A stretch of DNA of 64,000 nucleotides from an uncultured Megasphaera sp. (GCF_900539295.1 NZ_UQBH01000004.1:62001-126000), one strand, 5' to 3'; shown: positions 15,509 to 24,636, numbered from the stretch's first letter. Translations and numbers: made by a program. The notes: generated from the sequence alone by a model not told the origin.

Positions 15509-16447
15509 ATGCAACACGATAAGAATAAACTGGCCATCAGTGCCGCAAAATTATACTACCAGTCCAATTTCAGCCAAGCCGAGATTGCCAAGGAAATGAA
15601 GCTCTCTCGTCCTTCTGTCTCACGACTCTTGCAGTATGCCAAGGACAAAGGCTTTGTCCGCATCGAAATCTTCGACCCCATCGAAGACCAGAGCCAACTG
15701 GCCCAAAAAGTAGCCGCCGCCTACGGCCTGCGCGACGTCTGCATCGCCAATGCGCCCATTGAAGATGAAGAAGAAATAAAGAAATATATCGGCCAACGAG
15801 GCGCCGCCTACGTCAACGACATCATCCAAGACGGCGACATCATCGGCGTCGGCTGGGGAACGACGCTGAACAACTTATCCCATCAGCTCATCCCCCATCC
15901 CTTAAAAGGCGCCCAAATCGTCCAGCTCGAAGGGGGCATCACCTTATCGACGAGCGAAACCTATGCCAATGAAATCTTGGAAAAGTTCGCCAGCAATTAC
16001 GGAACCATCGCCCAGTACCTGCCCCTTCCGGTCTTATTCGACTCCAAGGAAGTCAAGCAGATGGTCTACCGCGACCGCCATATCAAGCGTGTCCTAGAAC
16101 TCGGGCGCAATGCCAACATCGCCATTTTCAGCGTCGGCACGGTCCGCGACAATGCCCTGTTCTTCCGCTTAGGCTATGCCGATTCACAGGAAAAGAACTA
16201 TCTAAAGACCCACGCCGTCGGAGATATCTGCTCCCGCTTCTTCGATAAAGACGGGAACATTTCCAGTCAGGAACTGAATGACCGAACGGTCGGCATCGAT
16301 TTGGATGACCTGCGGAACAAAGAATACAGCATCCTCCTTTCCGGAGGAGAAGGAAAAGTCGCCAGCATCCGAGCTGCCTTAAAAGGCGGCTATGCAAATG
16401 TCCTCATTACGGACCAGTTCACCGCAAAAAAATTATTAGCAGAATAA
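15509..16447 (+). CDS. SorC/DeoR-type sugar-binding transcriptional regulator
   Basis: A 312-residue regulator. The N-terminal helix-turn-helix spans about residues 15-45 (FSQAEIAKEMKLSRPSVSRLL). The remaining roughly 250 residues form the SorC-type sugar-phosphate-binding domain, with GVGWGTTLNNL and the C-terminal ITDQFTAKKLL. These proteins respond to phosphorylated sugars or polyols. It is divergent from glpK, so control of the glycerol genes by glycerol-3-phosphate or a related ligand is a reasonable inference. The ATG at 15509 is preferred because GAGGA at 15495-15499 is about 9 nt upstream; the ATG at 15503 is also in frame. Confidence 0.85.
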   Translation: MQHDKNKLAISAAKLYYQSNFSQAEIAKEMKLSRPSVSRLLQYAKDKGFVRIEIFDPIEDQSQLAQKVAAAYGLRDVCIANAPIEDEEEIKKYIGQRGAAYVNDIIQDGDIIGVGWGTTLNNLSHQLIPHPLKGAQIVQLEGGITLSTSETYANEILEKFASNYGTIAQYLPLPVLFDSKEVKQMVYRDRHIKRVLELGRNANIAIFSVGTVRDNALFFRLGYADSQEKNYLKTHAVGDICSRFFDKDGNISSQELNDRTVGIDLDDLRNKEYSILLSGGEGKVASIRAALKGGYANVLITDQFTAKKLLAE

Positions 16448-16449
16448 AA

Positions 16450-16480
16450 GAACGCCCTGCCGTACTACGGCAGGGCGTTC
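16450..16480. terminator. Bidirectional terminator between the regulator and the SGNH hydrolase
   Basis: An almost perfect palindrome (GAACGCCCTGCCGTA and its complement, one central base) starts 3 nt after the regulator stop and lies 25 nt before the end of the convergent SGNH gene. It can serve both. Confidence 0.7.
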
Positions 16481-16504
16481 TGTCATACGTAAGAGCTCAT
16501 CAAC

Positions 16505-17908
16505 CTATTCCCAAGCACTGTCAGGAAGGGCCGTAAGGTCATCCCAGGCATTATTGATGGCCCGGGCCATGAGTTCTTTCCCCGGCGGATCCAGATGGAG
16601 TCCGTCAAGGGCCAACTCGGTCTTTAATTCACCGTCGTCATCGGCCATGCCCGGCACGATGTCGATGTGAACCTGGGTATCGATATAATCGTTGACCTCA
16701 GCAACGGACTGCTGCCAATCATCCACCGTATCCTGGTCAAAGGCAGCCTTGATATTCCGCGGATTGAAAGGCGGAATCGTCAGGAACACCGGCTTAATGC
16801 CATTCCTCAAGGCCTTTTCTTTGATGGCCTGAAGGTCGCCGATGACTTCCCAGGAAGGAACACCGGCCCGGAGGCTGTTCGAACCGACGAGAACTAGGAC
16901 GTACGACGGTTTGAAGGGCAGGACGTCGCGGTCAAAACGCTCGACAGCCATGACACTCGTATCGCCGCTCTGGGACAAATTAATCGTCGGAAAGCGAAGA
17001 TATGAAGCATAGCTGAATTCCCAATCCGTCGGCGAATAGGAAATGCTGCCGCCGCCGTGACTGATGCTGTCGCCAAAAATAGCGACCTCGCCCGCTTCCG
17101 CTGCCGGACTCATTTCAAAGGGCACGGCATCAGAATAGCCGCCGATGGCATGCCCGTCTTCATCCAAAGCGCGAACGCGCCAATAAAAAGGCTTATCGCC
17201 CCAGCGTGCCTTTTGGTCGTACTGCTGGGAATATTCCGGATGATAGACATCGATGCGGTGAATGGACGGCCTCGTCCCATTGGGATTTTCCGGAAGCCCG
17301 TCGAGGACTTCTACTTCATAAGACTTGGCACCGGGAACGGAAATCCAATCGTAGACGGGATAGAGCAGCCATTGACCCGGTCCTCCATTGAAAAAGGACA
17401 GGGGCGTCGGCTTTTCCATCACCGATTTAAAAATATCGACATATACTTCTTCAACATCAGAAAACTCGCTGACCGGCCGGCCTTTCAGATCCAGACCGCG
17501 AACGCGCCAGTAAAAGGACGGACCAAAAAAAGTATCGGGCAGTTTCAATTCCAATCCCGTCGTGTAAGCCCGCTGATCTTCCATGAACGGCTCATAGACC
17601 GTCGTTCCCTGACTGTCATCGCCGTCTTTTTTCAAGATCTGTACGTCATACATGACGGCACCGTCGACGCGGCTCCAGCGCAGGATCGGATGACCGGCTG
17701 CCGGATTCGATTCGGGATAATGAAGGGTAACCTGCGGCTTTCCTTGAAGCACAGGCATTTCTTCATTATCTGCCATGGCATGCTGCCGGGCCTGTTCCAA
17801 AATCATATCTACGCCGCGGGAGTGCGTCGATTGACGGGCACCGGCGAAGATGCCGACGCCCAGGGTCAAGGCCATGAGGGCCACGACACAGACGATCTGC
17901 CTAGGCAT
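16505..17908 (-). CDS. Secreted SGNH/GDSL hydrolase with fibronectin III-like domains
   Basis: A 467-residue protein. An N-terminal hydrophobic signal or anchor (about residues 4-24) is followed by two beta-sandwich domains that each carry an FYWRVR-LD-G motif, as in fibronectin III-like modules. The C-terminal SGNH hydrolase domain has the nucleophile motif IFGDSISHGG (near residue 280), LVGSNSLR and the terminal DGLHLDPPGKE. It should act outside the membrane as an esterase or lipase-like enzyme; deacetylation of wall or capsule sugars is a common role but is not shown. Its ATG lies within the last codons of the M48 gene (8-nt overlap), so the two are translationally coupled. Confidence 0.8.
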   Translation of the reverse strand: MPRQIVCVVALMALTLGVGIFAGARQSTHSRGVDMILEQARQHAMADNEEMPVLQGKPQVTLHYPESNPAAGHPILRWSRVDGAVMYDVQILKKDGDDSQGTTVYEPFMEDQRAYTTGLELKLPDTFFGPSFYWRVRGLDLKGRPVSEFSDVEEVYVDIFKSVMEKPTPLSFFNGGPGQWLLYPVYDWISVPGAKSYEVEVLDGLPENPNGTRPSIHRIDVYHPEYSQQYDQKARWGDKPFYWRVRALDEDGHAIGGYSDAVPFEMSPAAEAGEVAIFGDSISHGGGSISYSPTDWEFSYASYLRFPTINLSQSGDTSVMAVERFDRDVLPFKPSYVLVLVGSNSLRAGVPSWEVIGDLQAIKEKALRNGIKPVFLTIPPFNPRNIKAAFDQDTVDDWQQSVAEVNDYIDTQVHIDIVPGMADDDGELKTELALDGLHLDPPGKELMARAINNAWDDLTALPDSAWE

Positions 17909-19118
17909 CTTTATCCTTCTTTACCTGATTTTCTTTCGTTGCCTTATACCCGTACTTCTGTGTCCATTCCTTGTCTTTCTTCTGAATATCACCTTTGCTC
18001 AGCATGGCATCCTTGCTGTCCAGAGCTTTTTGGAGGTCACCGGCAATGCTCGAAACGTTGTCTCCAGCAGCGCCGGTCATAATATACTGCCCGTTCAGAT
18101 AGAGTTCATCCCCTTGGGCATTGACCGTCCAGGACGGGTCTTTCTTATTGATCGTTTCAGTCACGACTTTGTTGTCCTTCAGCGCTTCTCCATAGACATC
18201 GTGGAAGGACCGCGCCAGGTTGCCGGCGACGAGGAAGGCCCGGCGCCGTGACGAATAGTCACCCATAGCAGCCGGCGTTACGACCGGTTTTGCATTGACA
18301 TAAACCGTATTGCCGCCGACTTGAACGTGATTCCCCGACCACTGGCTCATGCGGCCGGCCAATTTCTGGATACGGCTCGACATCTGCGGATGGTTATTGG
18401 GACTGATGACCCGTTTAAACCCTTCCTGCCATAAATCGCCGTACTGTTCGTAGACATACTGCATGGACGAGGCGGCACCGCCGACGTTATAAGCCGTGTT
18501 CTTGATGATGTTGAAACCCGTTTCATCGGCCTGTTTTTCCTGATCCATGGTAACGACTTCATTGTCGATATAATTGACAGCGACGCTGCCCAACAGGATA
18601 TCGAGGACATTGGCGTTGCCGCCGAGGGCTACGTCGACCAAGGTTGCAATACCGATACTCTTCAAGACGCCGTTGACGGCATGGCGCTTTTCACCGTGCT
18701 GCATTTCATGGCTTAGGGTAAAGGCCAGTTCATCGTCATTTAAGGCATCCATCATACCGCGGTTGATAGAAATGACACCGCCTACCGTTTCAAAGGCATT
18801 GAGATCCTGCGACGGATTGACGTATACGTCGTAATTGCGTTTAACCAGACCCGTTGCCACGAGGTTGCGCTGAATCGTTTCTACCCGCCGGTTATAGGCT
18901 TCATTATCAACAACACCGGTTTTCGCCTGAGTGCTGGCCAGCATCTGTTTTTGATTATTATCATCCATTTGCATCAGCTGATGACGGGCCATTGCCATCG
19001 ACGCCGCTCCGTAGAGCAGGATTTGAGTTGCCGAAGCAGCAGAAACAGCGGCTACCGGAGCCACACAGAGGGTCAGGCCGGCAAAGGCCGTTGTCAGCCA
19101 TTTTTTCCATCGATTCAC
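17901..19118 (-). CDS. Secreted M48 family metallopeptidase
   Basis: A 405-residue peptidase with an N-terminal signal peptide (KKW, hydrophobic core, cleavage near VSAAS, residues 25-29). The zinc site is H137-E138-x-x-H141 in LSHEMQHGEKRH, with the third ligand in EKQADETGF. M48 proteins of this form (BepA/LoiP-like) do protein quality control in the cell envelope. The C-terminal 130 residues are a lysine-rich, poorly conserved tail. The GTG start at 19118 overlaps the stop of the GIY-YIG gene and follows GGGAG. It is coupled at its 3' end to the SGNH hydrolase, suggesting a joint envelope function (inference). Confidence 0.85.
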   Translation of the reverse strand: MNRWKKWLTTAFAGLTLCVAPVAAVSAASATQILLYGAASMAMARHQLMQMDDNNQKQMLASTQAKTGVVDNEAYNRRVETIQRNLVATGLVKRNYDVYVNPSQDLNAFETVGGVISINRGMMDALNDDELAFTLSHEMQHGEKRHAVNGVLKSIGIATLVDVALGGNANVLDILLGSVAVNYIDNEVVTMDQEKQADETGFNIIKNTAYNVGGAASSMQYVYEQYGDLWQEGFKRVISPNNHPQMSSRIQKLAGRMSQWSGNHVQVGGNTVYVNAKPVVTPAAMGDYSSRRRAFLVAGNLARSFHDVYGEALKDNKVVTETINKKDPSWTVNAQGDELYLNGQYIMTGAAGDNVSSIAGDLQKALDSKDAMLSKGDIQKKDKEWTQKYGYKATKENQVKKDKDA

Positions 19119-19393
19119 AGTAAGTCATCTCCCTTAGGACAAACCGAAAACTCATTCCGGCAGAGCTGCTCTTTCTTTTCTCTCGTCCACTGCTTGATTT
19201 CCCATTCCCAGTGCATGGCCTCGTGTTTTGTAGGAAAACCCTGGCACCAGGCCAGGGTCACAGGTCGACGGGAACGGGTATACTTAGCCCCTCTGCCATC
19301 ATTGTGCGCTGCCACCCGTTTGGACACATCCATCGTCCATCCGGTGTATAAAGACCGGTCGGCACAGCGAACCATATAAGTATAATATATCAT
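19115..19393 (-). CDS. GIY-YIG domain protein (UPF0213/YhbQ-like)
   Basis: A 92-residue protein made of one GIY-YIG nuclease domain: YYTYMVRCADRSLYTGWT at residues 3-20, the conserved Arg in SKRVAAHN and a Glu in the second half. Small stand-alone members (YhbQ-like) are widespread and may act on DNA or RNA ends; their role is not settled. It lies 6 nt after the cyclophilin stop and overlaps the M48 start. Confidence 0.8.
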   Translation of the reverse strand: MIYYTYMVRCADRSLYTGWTMDVSKRVAAHNDGRGAKYTRSRRPVTLAWCQGFPTKHEAMHWEWEIKQWTREKKEQLCRNEFSVCPKGDDLL

Positions 19394-19399
19394 GAAGCC

Positions 19400-19879
19400 T
19401 TACGCTTCGGTCGTGATTTCAACGGTATTCAAGACGACATCCTCGAGGGGTTTGTCGGCGAAATCCGTTTGGACACGGCTGATTTTTTCGACGACGTCGT
19501 AGTCTTTGACGACTTTGCCGAAAATGGAGTGATGATTCTGAAGCCACGGCGTCGGTACGACCGTAACGAAGAACTGGGAGCTGCCCGTATTGGGGCCGGC
19601 ATTGGCCATGGCCAAGATGCCGGGCTGGCTGAAATCAAGGCCTTTACCGAATTCATCGGGAATAGTCTGTTCCGAACCGCCGCGGCCGGTACCGGTCGGG
19701 TCACCACCCTGAATCATGAAATCGGCGATGATGCGGTGGAAAATCGTGCCGTCATAAAAACCTTTTTTAGCTAAGGTCACAAAATTTTCAACCGTAATCG
19801 GCGCTTCTTCTGCAAAGAGTTCTACGGTAAAATCGCCGTTATTCGTTTTGAACACAGCATAGGTTTTATTATCTGCCAT
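19400..19879 (-). CDS. Cyclophilin-type peptidyl-prolyl cis-trans isomerase
   Basis: A 159-residue cytoplasmic cyclophilin that speeds proline isomerisation during protein folding. The active-site segment FHRIIADFMIQGGDPTGTGRGG is intact (Arg and Gln catalytic positions), with GSQFFVT and the HSIFGKV loop. No signal peptide. It has a strong ribosome binding site, TAGGAGG, before the ATG. It is the first of a four-gene minus-strand run with the GIY-YIG, M48 and SGNH genes. Confidence 0.93.
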   Translation of the reverse strand: MADNKTYAVFKTNNGDFTVELFAEEAPITVENFVTLAKKGFYDGTIFHRIIADFMIQGGDPTGTGRGGSEQTIPDEFGKGLDFSQPGILAMANAGPNTGSSQFFVTVVPTPWLQNHHSIFGKVVKDYDVVEKISRVQTDFADKPLEDVVLNTVEITTEA

Positions 19880-20008
19880 TGTAATTTCCTCCTATTTACA
19901 TATCTTTCGGATATATTATAATATAGATTAGATACATCTATATTACCGTAGAAAACCTCATTCTGCAAGCACCGTTTTCGTTTCCCCAAGAAAGATAATT
20001 TTCATTTT

Positions 20009-20050
20009 GTTGTAAATGCAACGGAAATGAAATGCCGCACCTGCTATACT
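20009..20050 (+). promoter_or_regulatory. hcp promoter with GTTG-N6-CAAC dyad
   Basis: An extended -10 element TGC-TATACT ends at 20050, without a good -35. A dyad GTTG-TAAATG-CAAC at 20009-20022 is centred about 41 bp upstream of the expected start near 20057. That is the position used by activators of the CRP/FNR family on class II promoters; HcpR of that family controls hcp in many anaerobes. The half-site here is not the textbook TTGTGA. Confidence 0.5.
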
Positions 20051-20137
20051 CTATGCATACTCGATAAGAGCTGAAGATACAGATTACTCAGGTATTTATT
20101 CATTTTTATTGTTATAGAAATAGAGGAGGTTTTTTCA

Positions 20138-21709
20138 ATGACAAAAGAACAACAGATGTTTTGCTTTCAGTGTGAACAGACGGCATTCGGTACAGGCTGT
20201 ACGGGCGGTGCCGGTGTCTGTGGTAAATCGTCGGCTGAAGCCGGTCTCCAGGACAAATTGACCGGTGCCCTCATCGGCCTGGCCCGTACCTGTCAGACTG
20301 CCGTCCCGACAGCACAGACCTACCGGGTCATCCTCGAAGGCCTGTTCACGACCGTTACCAACGTCAACTTCAACACCGAAACGACCCAGGTCATGATCGA
20401 CAAGGTTCATGCTGAATCGGCATCGCTTTCGTCTTCCCCGGCTGCCGACTACGATATGAGCGGCCTGTGGAATGCCAACGAAGACATCCGTTCCCTGAAA
20501 TCGCTCATCCTTTTCGGCATGCGCGGCATGGCAGCCTATGCCTATCATGCCCTGATGCTCGGCAAGACCAGCGACGAACTGGGTGCCTTCTTCATCAAAG
20601 GCCTTTCGGCTCTGAGCGAAGACTGGGGCATGGACGAACTTCTCCCCATCGTCATGGAAACAGGTAAAGTCAATTTGACCTGCATGGCCCTCCTCGACGA
20701 AGCCAACACGTCGACTTACGGTACTCCCGTTCCGACGACGGTTCCCCTTACCATCGAAAAAGGCCCGTTCATCGTCGTCACCGGCCATGACCTGAAGGAT
20801 ATGGAAACCCTCCTCCAGCAGACCGAAGGCAAGGGCGTCAACGTCTACACCCACGGCGAAATGCTCCCGTCCCATGCATATCCCGAACTGAAAAAATATA
20901 AACACCTCAAAGGCAACTTCGGCACGGCTTGGCAGAACCAGCAGAAAGAATTCGACGGCGTCCCCGGTGCCTTCCTGTTCACGACAAACTGCCTCATGCC
21001 CCCCAAGAAATCCTACATCGACCGCGTCTTCACGACAGAAGTCGTTTCCTTTGACGGCGTAACCCATATCGGCGAAGACAAAGACTTCACACCGGTCATC
21101 GAAAAAGCCCTGGAACTCGGCGGCTATAAAGAAGAACAGCACTTCACCGGCATCAACGGCGGTACGACGGTTACGACGGGCTTCGGCCACGGTACGGTTC
21201 TCTCCGTTGCAGACAAAGTCATCGACGCAGTCAAAGCCGGTGCCATTAAGCACTTCTTCCTCGTCGGCGGCTGCGATGGCGCTCGCCCGGGCCGCAACTA
21301 CTACACCGACTTCGTTCAGCAGACCCCGGCCGATACGGTCATCCTGACCCTGGCCTGCGGCAAATATCGCTTCAACGACCTCGATCTCGGCACCATCGGC
21401 GGCTTGCCGCGCATCATGGATATGGGCCAGTGCAACGACGCATACAGCGCTATCCAGGTAGCCGTCGCCTTGGCTAAAGCCTTTGACTGCGGCGTCAACG
21501 ACCTGCCTTTGACCTTAGTCCTCTCGTGGTACGAACAGAAGGCCGTCTGCATCCTCTTGACCCTCCTCTACTTAGGCCTGAAAAACATCTACCTCGGACC
21601 GACACTGCCGGCCTTCCTCTCGCCGAACGTCCTCAACTACTTAGTTGAAAACTTCAACATCTCCCCGACGACAACGCCGGAAGCCGATTTGAAAAAAATC
21701 TTAGGCTAA
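20138..21709 (+). CDS. hcp: Hydroxylamine reductase / hybrid-cluster protein
   Basis: A 523-residue iron-sulfur protein. The N-terminal cluster cysteines are C9, C12, C21 and C28 (FCFQCEQT and GCTGGAGVCGK). The hybrid-cluster domain has FGHGTVLS, VGGCDGARPGRNYY and LACGKYRFND. Hcp acts in nitrosative stress defence, reducing nitric oxide or hydroxylamine with electrons from Hcr or ferredoxin. No hcr gene is adjacent. It is transcribed alone, with a likely regulated promoter and a strong terminator. The deviant CooS homologue at 7596 may carry a related type of cluster. Confidence 0.93.
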   Translation: MTKEQQMFCFQCEQTAFGTGCTGGAGVCGKSSAEAGLQDKLTGALIGLARTCQTAVPTAQTYRVILEGLFTTVTNVNFNTETTQVMIDKVHAESASLSSSPAADYDMSGLWNANEDIRSLKSLILFGMRGMAAYAYHALMLGKTSDELGAFFIKGLSALSEDWGMDELLPIVMETGKVNLTCMALLDEANTSTYGTPVPTTVPLTIEKGPFIVVTGHDLKDMETLLQQTEGKGVNVYTHGEMLPSHAYPELKKYKHLKGNFGTAWQNQQKEFDGVPGAFLFTTNCLMPPKKSYIDRVFTTEVVSFDGVTHIGEDKDFTPVIEKALELGGYKEEQHFTGINGGTTVTTGFGHGTVLSVADKVIDAVKAGAIKHFFLVGGCDGARPGRNYYTDFVQQTPADTVILTLACGKYRFNDLDLGTIGGLPRIMDMGQCNDAYSAIQVAVALAKAFDCGVNDLPLTLVLSWYEQKAVCILLTLLYLGLKNIYLGPTLPAFLSPNVLNYLVENFNISPTTTPEADLKKILG

Positions 21710-21718
21710 GATACACTA

Positions 21719-21748
21719 AGGCCCCGTCCAAATGGACGGGGCCTTTTT
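21719..21748 (+). terminator. Terminator after hcp
   Basis: AAGGCCCCGTCCA and TGGACGGGGCCTT arms with a two-base gap, followed by a T run to 21749. Strong intrinsic terminator. Confidence 0.9.
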
Positions 21749-21863
21749 TGCTGCCTTGCTGCCAGAAACAAGCGCTCTTGTAGACGCCTGTTTGAGACAG
21801 GAAAAGCCTCGAATTCCTAAAAATTATGATATAATAAGGAAAATCTTTACAGGAGATGAGTCT

Positions 21864-22967
21864 ATGAACGACATCCTTGAAACCTATGTACGCCAACACC
21901 AGCAGCAGTGGCTGGACCTCCTCAAAACCATTATTTCCATCCCTTCGCCAACGGGCCGTGAACAGGTAAAGGGCAAGTGGATTCTCCACTACCTCCACAG
22001 CATCGGCGCTGACGGGGCCTACTACGATGACAGCGGGAACATCCTCTATCCCTGCCGGCTGAAAAAAGGCCAAAAAGCAGCCTTGTACACGGCCCACATG
22101 GATACGGTCTTCGAAAATCTTTCCAAGATACCGATTCATCAATCAGACAACACCTTGTCGGCCCCGTCGTGCAGTGACAACAGCGCCAGTATTGCCGGCC
22201 TTTTATTCATCATCAAGATGATCCTCGACCTGCAGCTCACACCTCCCCAGGGCCTGCTCTTTGCCTTCGACGTCGGCGAAGAAGGCCTGGGCAATCTCAA
22301 GGGCATCCGCCAGATCATGGCTGACTGGGCCGGCCGCATTTCAGAAGTCGTCGCCGTCGACTGCACCTTCGACACCTTTGTCGCCACGGCCGTCGGTTCT
22401 CGGCGCTATAAAGTTACGGTGGAAACGCCGGGCGGCCACAGCTGGATGGGCTTTGGAAACGCCAATGCCATCGCCGCGTCCGCATCCATCATCGATGCCC
22501 TTTACAGCTTCACTCTTCAGGCCGAGCCCAAGACGACCTATAATGTCGGCACCATCAGCGGCGGCACGACGGTCAATTCCATTGCCGCCAAAGCAGAATT
22601 CACTGTCGATCTCCGATCCGAAGACGGGCCGTCCTTAGAATCCCTCGACGGGACATTCCAAGCCCTCTTAGAAAAGCAGCGGTCCGATGATGTCCACATC
22701 TCCGTAAAAAGCCTCGGCCAGCGGCCCTGCAGCAAGGCCGACCAAAATCCGCTGGTACAGAGAATTACTGCCATCCGCCGGAAACAGGGCCTTACTACGC
22801 AGTGCATTGCCGGCAGCACCGATGCCAACATTCCCCTGAGTTTGGGAATCCCGGCCATTTCCTTCGGCTTCTGCCGCAGCCGCCGCGAGCACACCTTAGA
22901 GGAATCCCTCGACATCGACACCTTTATCCCGGGGATGATGCAGATGCTGGCCTTCATGGGCCTATAA
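21864..22967 (+). CDS. M20 family metallopeptidase/amidohydrolase
   Basis: A 367-residue zinc hydrolase of the M20 family. Metal and catalytic segments are AHMDTVF, the Asp in SCSDNSA, and DVGEEGLGN with the general-base Glu. The dimerisation domain begins near GGHSWMGF. The start is ATG 21864, 8 nt after AGGAG; upstream in-frame codons run through the hcp terminator and are rejected. Substrate unknown: dipeptides, acyl-amino acids and carbamoyl-amino acids are all handled in this family. It is a single gene, ending in a 6-nt tail-to-tail overlap with the beta-helix gene. It is distinct from the YgeY homologue at 56617. Confidence 0.85.
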   Translation: MNDILETYVRQHQQQWLDLLKTIISIPSPTGREQVKGKWILHYLHSIGADGAYYDDSGNILYPCRLKKGQKAALYTAHMDTVFENLSKIPIHQSDNTLSAPSCSDNSASIAGLLFIIKMILDLQLTPPQGLLFAFDVGEEGLGNLKGIRQIMADWAGRISEVVAVDCTFDTFVATAVGSRRYKVTVETPGGHSWMGFGNANAIAASASIIDALYSFTLQAEPKTTYNVGTISGGTTVNSIAAKAEFTVDLRSEDGPSLESLDGTFQALLEKQRSDDVHISVKSLGQRPCSKADQNPLVQRITAIRRKQGLTTQCIAGSTDANIPLSLGIPAISFGFCRSRREHTLEESLDIDTFIPGMMQMLAFMGL

Positions 22968-24353
22968 GGGCATTACTTTGCCGCCGTCAGCTAGTTTTAC
23001 GGTCTTGCCCTTGAGCCAGCCATTGGCCTTATTGCCCTTATCGTAGTAAATCGTGTGGCCGTTGCTGCGGATATTGCTCAGCGTCGTATCACTGTCCGTC
23101 AAAGCCGAAACGTAGGAGTCGCCGGTCACAGTCCAAACTGACGAGGAATCCAGGGAAAGGCCGGCACTTTTAGCCGTATGCTTAGGATTCATGGCACCGC
23201 TCCAATTCGAGCCGTCTGTCAGGCTGACGGAAACGGTACTGATCTTATTGGCGACGATGTCGCCGCTGAGAGTCTGTTTGGCTACCGTAAATTCAAAGTC
23301 ACCACCGTTTTCCCCTTCCGTCCCCCAGCGGTCGCTGGAGACTTCGATGAGGTTCTGGTTCTTCGGCGATTCAATAATCGTATTGGTCAGGCTGGCAACG
23401 GCCTTCGTATTCGTGATGTAGAACATAGCTCCGTCAGAATAGTTGCGAAGCGTCGAATTTTTAGCCGTAAAGGAAGCTGTCCCCGTCCCGGCATCGCCGG
23501 AAAAGCTCTGATAAAGCATGACGCCATGGTTCTTATAACCGGTGAGGGTAGAATCTTCTATAAAGATGGAATTCTTTCCTTCGACGCAGGCGATTTCGCT
23601 GCCTTTGGCGACGCCATTGCTCTTCGTGAGGACGATATTGCCCGTCGAATAGATGACCGGACTGCCTTCACCGCTCGTCGAAAGAGTACTGCCCGTGGCG
23701 TAGACATTGCCTTCCCCCCGGTCGGTCGCCAAGGCCGCGCAGTGAGCCCCTGCCGTCGTAATATCCGCGTTTTCACCGTGAATCGTACCGCCGTACGTCG
23801 CGTCGAAGCCGCGGGACGAATTGCCTTTGGTGTTAATCTTGATGTCTTTGACGGTGACGACTGCATTTTTTCCCGTCGCAAAGACAGCATTGGCCCCTTC
23901 GGCATCAGAAGTAACAGCAGCGTCGGTAAGGGACGCCGTGCTGTTGGAAACGAGGAGGACGGCATTCTGACCGTTGAAATTACTGCCGTCTTCACTGGTC
24001 GTATTTCCCGTCTTGGAAAGACGAACCTGCTTCAGGGTCACGTCAGCTCCTTGTTCTGCCAGGACGGCATTTTCATCGGCCTCATCAGCCGTGATATCCT
24101 GATTGACAAGAAGTGCCTCTTTGCCCGTAATCCGCTGCGCAGCGGTAAATTCCGACAAGGATTTTCCCTGCTGTCCCTGAGGCGGCATCCCTTGAGGCGG
24201 CATTCCCTGTGGCGGCATCCCCTGCGGAGGCATGCCCTGCGGCATCGCCCCGTCCGAAAACTGTACCTCCAAGGCCGATACGACACCCAATCCTGCAGAC
24301 ATAGAAATGCAGACAGCGGCTGCCAGTTTAGCCATATTCTTCGTCATTTTCAT
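22962..24353 (-). CDS. Secreted beta-helix, adhesin-like protein with PPQGM repeats
   Basis: A 463-residue exported protein. The signal peptide is residues 1-28 (KMTKNMAKL, hydrophobic core, VVSALE). Residues 37-60 are a Met-Pro-Gln-Gly repeat (MPPQG units). The rest is rich in Asn, Thr, Ser and Gly with short beta-strand repeats (NAVLLVSNSTASLTD, NAVFATGKNAVVTVKD, GTIHGENADITTAG), the look of a right-handed parallel beta-helix. No autotransporter barrel, LPXTG or SLH domain is visible, so the mode of surface attachment is unclear. The start is ATG 24353, preceded by AAAGGA; an in-frame codon at 24434 would bury the signal peptide. Confidence 0.7.
   Translation of the reverse strand: MKMTKNMAKLAAAVCISMSAGLGVVSALEVQFSDGAMPQGMPPQGMPPQGMPPQGMPPQGQQGKSLSEFTAAQRITGKEALLVNQDITADEADENAVLAEQGADVTLKQVRLSKTGNTTSEDGSNFNGQNAVLLVSNSTASLTDAAVTSDAEGANAVFATGKNAVVTVKDIKINTKGNSSRGFDATYGGTIHGENADITTAGAHCAALATDRGEGNVYATGSTLSTSGEGSPVIYSTGNIVLTKSNGVAKGSEIACVEGKNSIFIEDSTLTGYKNHGVMLYQSFSGDAGTGTASFTAKNSTLRNYSDGAMFYITNTKAVASLTNTIIESPKNQNLIEVSSDRWGTEGENGGDFEFTVAKQTLSGDIVANKISTVSVSLTDGSNWSGAMNPKHTAKSAGLSLDSSSVWTVTGDSYVSALTDSDTTLSNIRSNGHTIYYDKGNKANGWLKGKTVKLADGGKVMPL
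24174..24245 (-). repeat. 15-bp repeats coding MPPQG
   Basis: Four to five near-identical 15-bp units encode the MPPQG tract behind the signal peptide of the beta-helix protein. Their synonymous differences show they are not a fresh expansion. Confidence 0.8.
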
Positions 24354-24564
24354 ACCCATCATCCTTTCTTGTTTTATCCGATTATATACCTCCCCTATGA
24401 CACCGACGTAATGACCACTGCACGATACGGTCACAATCTCGCATCATCCGAGCCGAAGATATGGCAATTTTTTTCACTCCCAAAGGAGTATTTCAGGTCT
24501 CTATCCATCCTAGTAGTGACATGACGGTCATAAATTAAACAAAAAGAATTGTCCCTAATGCAAA

Positions 24565-24609
24565 ACTCCCCCATGAGCAGAGCTGTAACAGTCTGACTCA
24601 TGGGGGAGT
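24565..24609 (-). terminator. Terminator of pyk
   Basis: ACTCCCCCATGAG and CTCATGGGGGAGT arms with a 19-base loop, followed on the minus strand by TTTTGC. It lies 28 bp past the pyk stop. Confidence 0.75.
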
Positions 24610-24636
24610 ACTTAATTATGCAATATTTTTTATGAT

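Noticed and set aside
21732..21863. Longer start for the M20 peptidase
   Set aside because: It would begin inside the hcp terminator, and the ATG at 21864 has the only good ribosome binding site.
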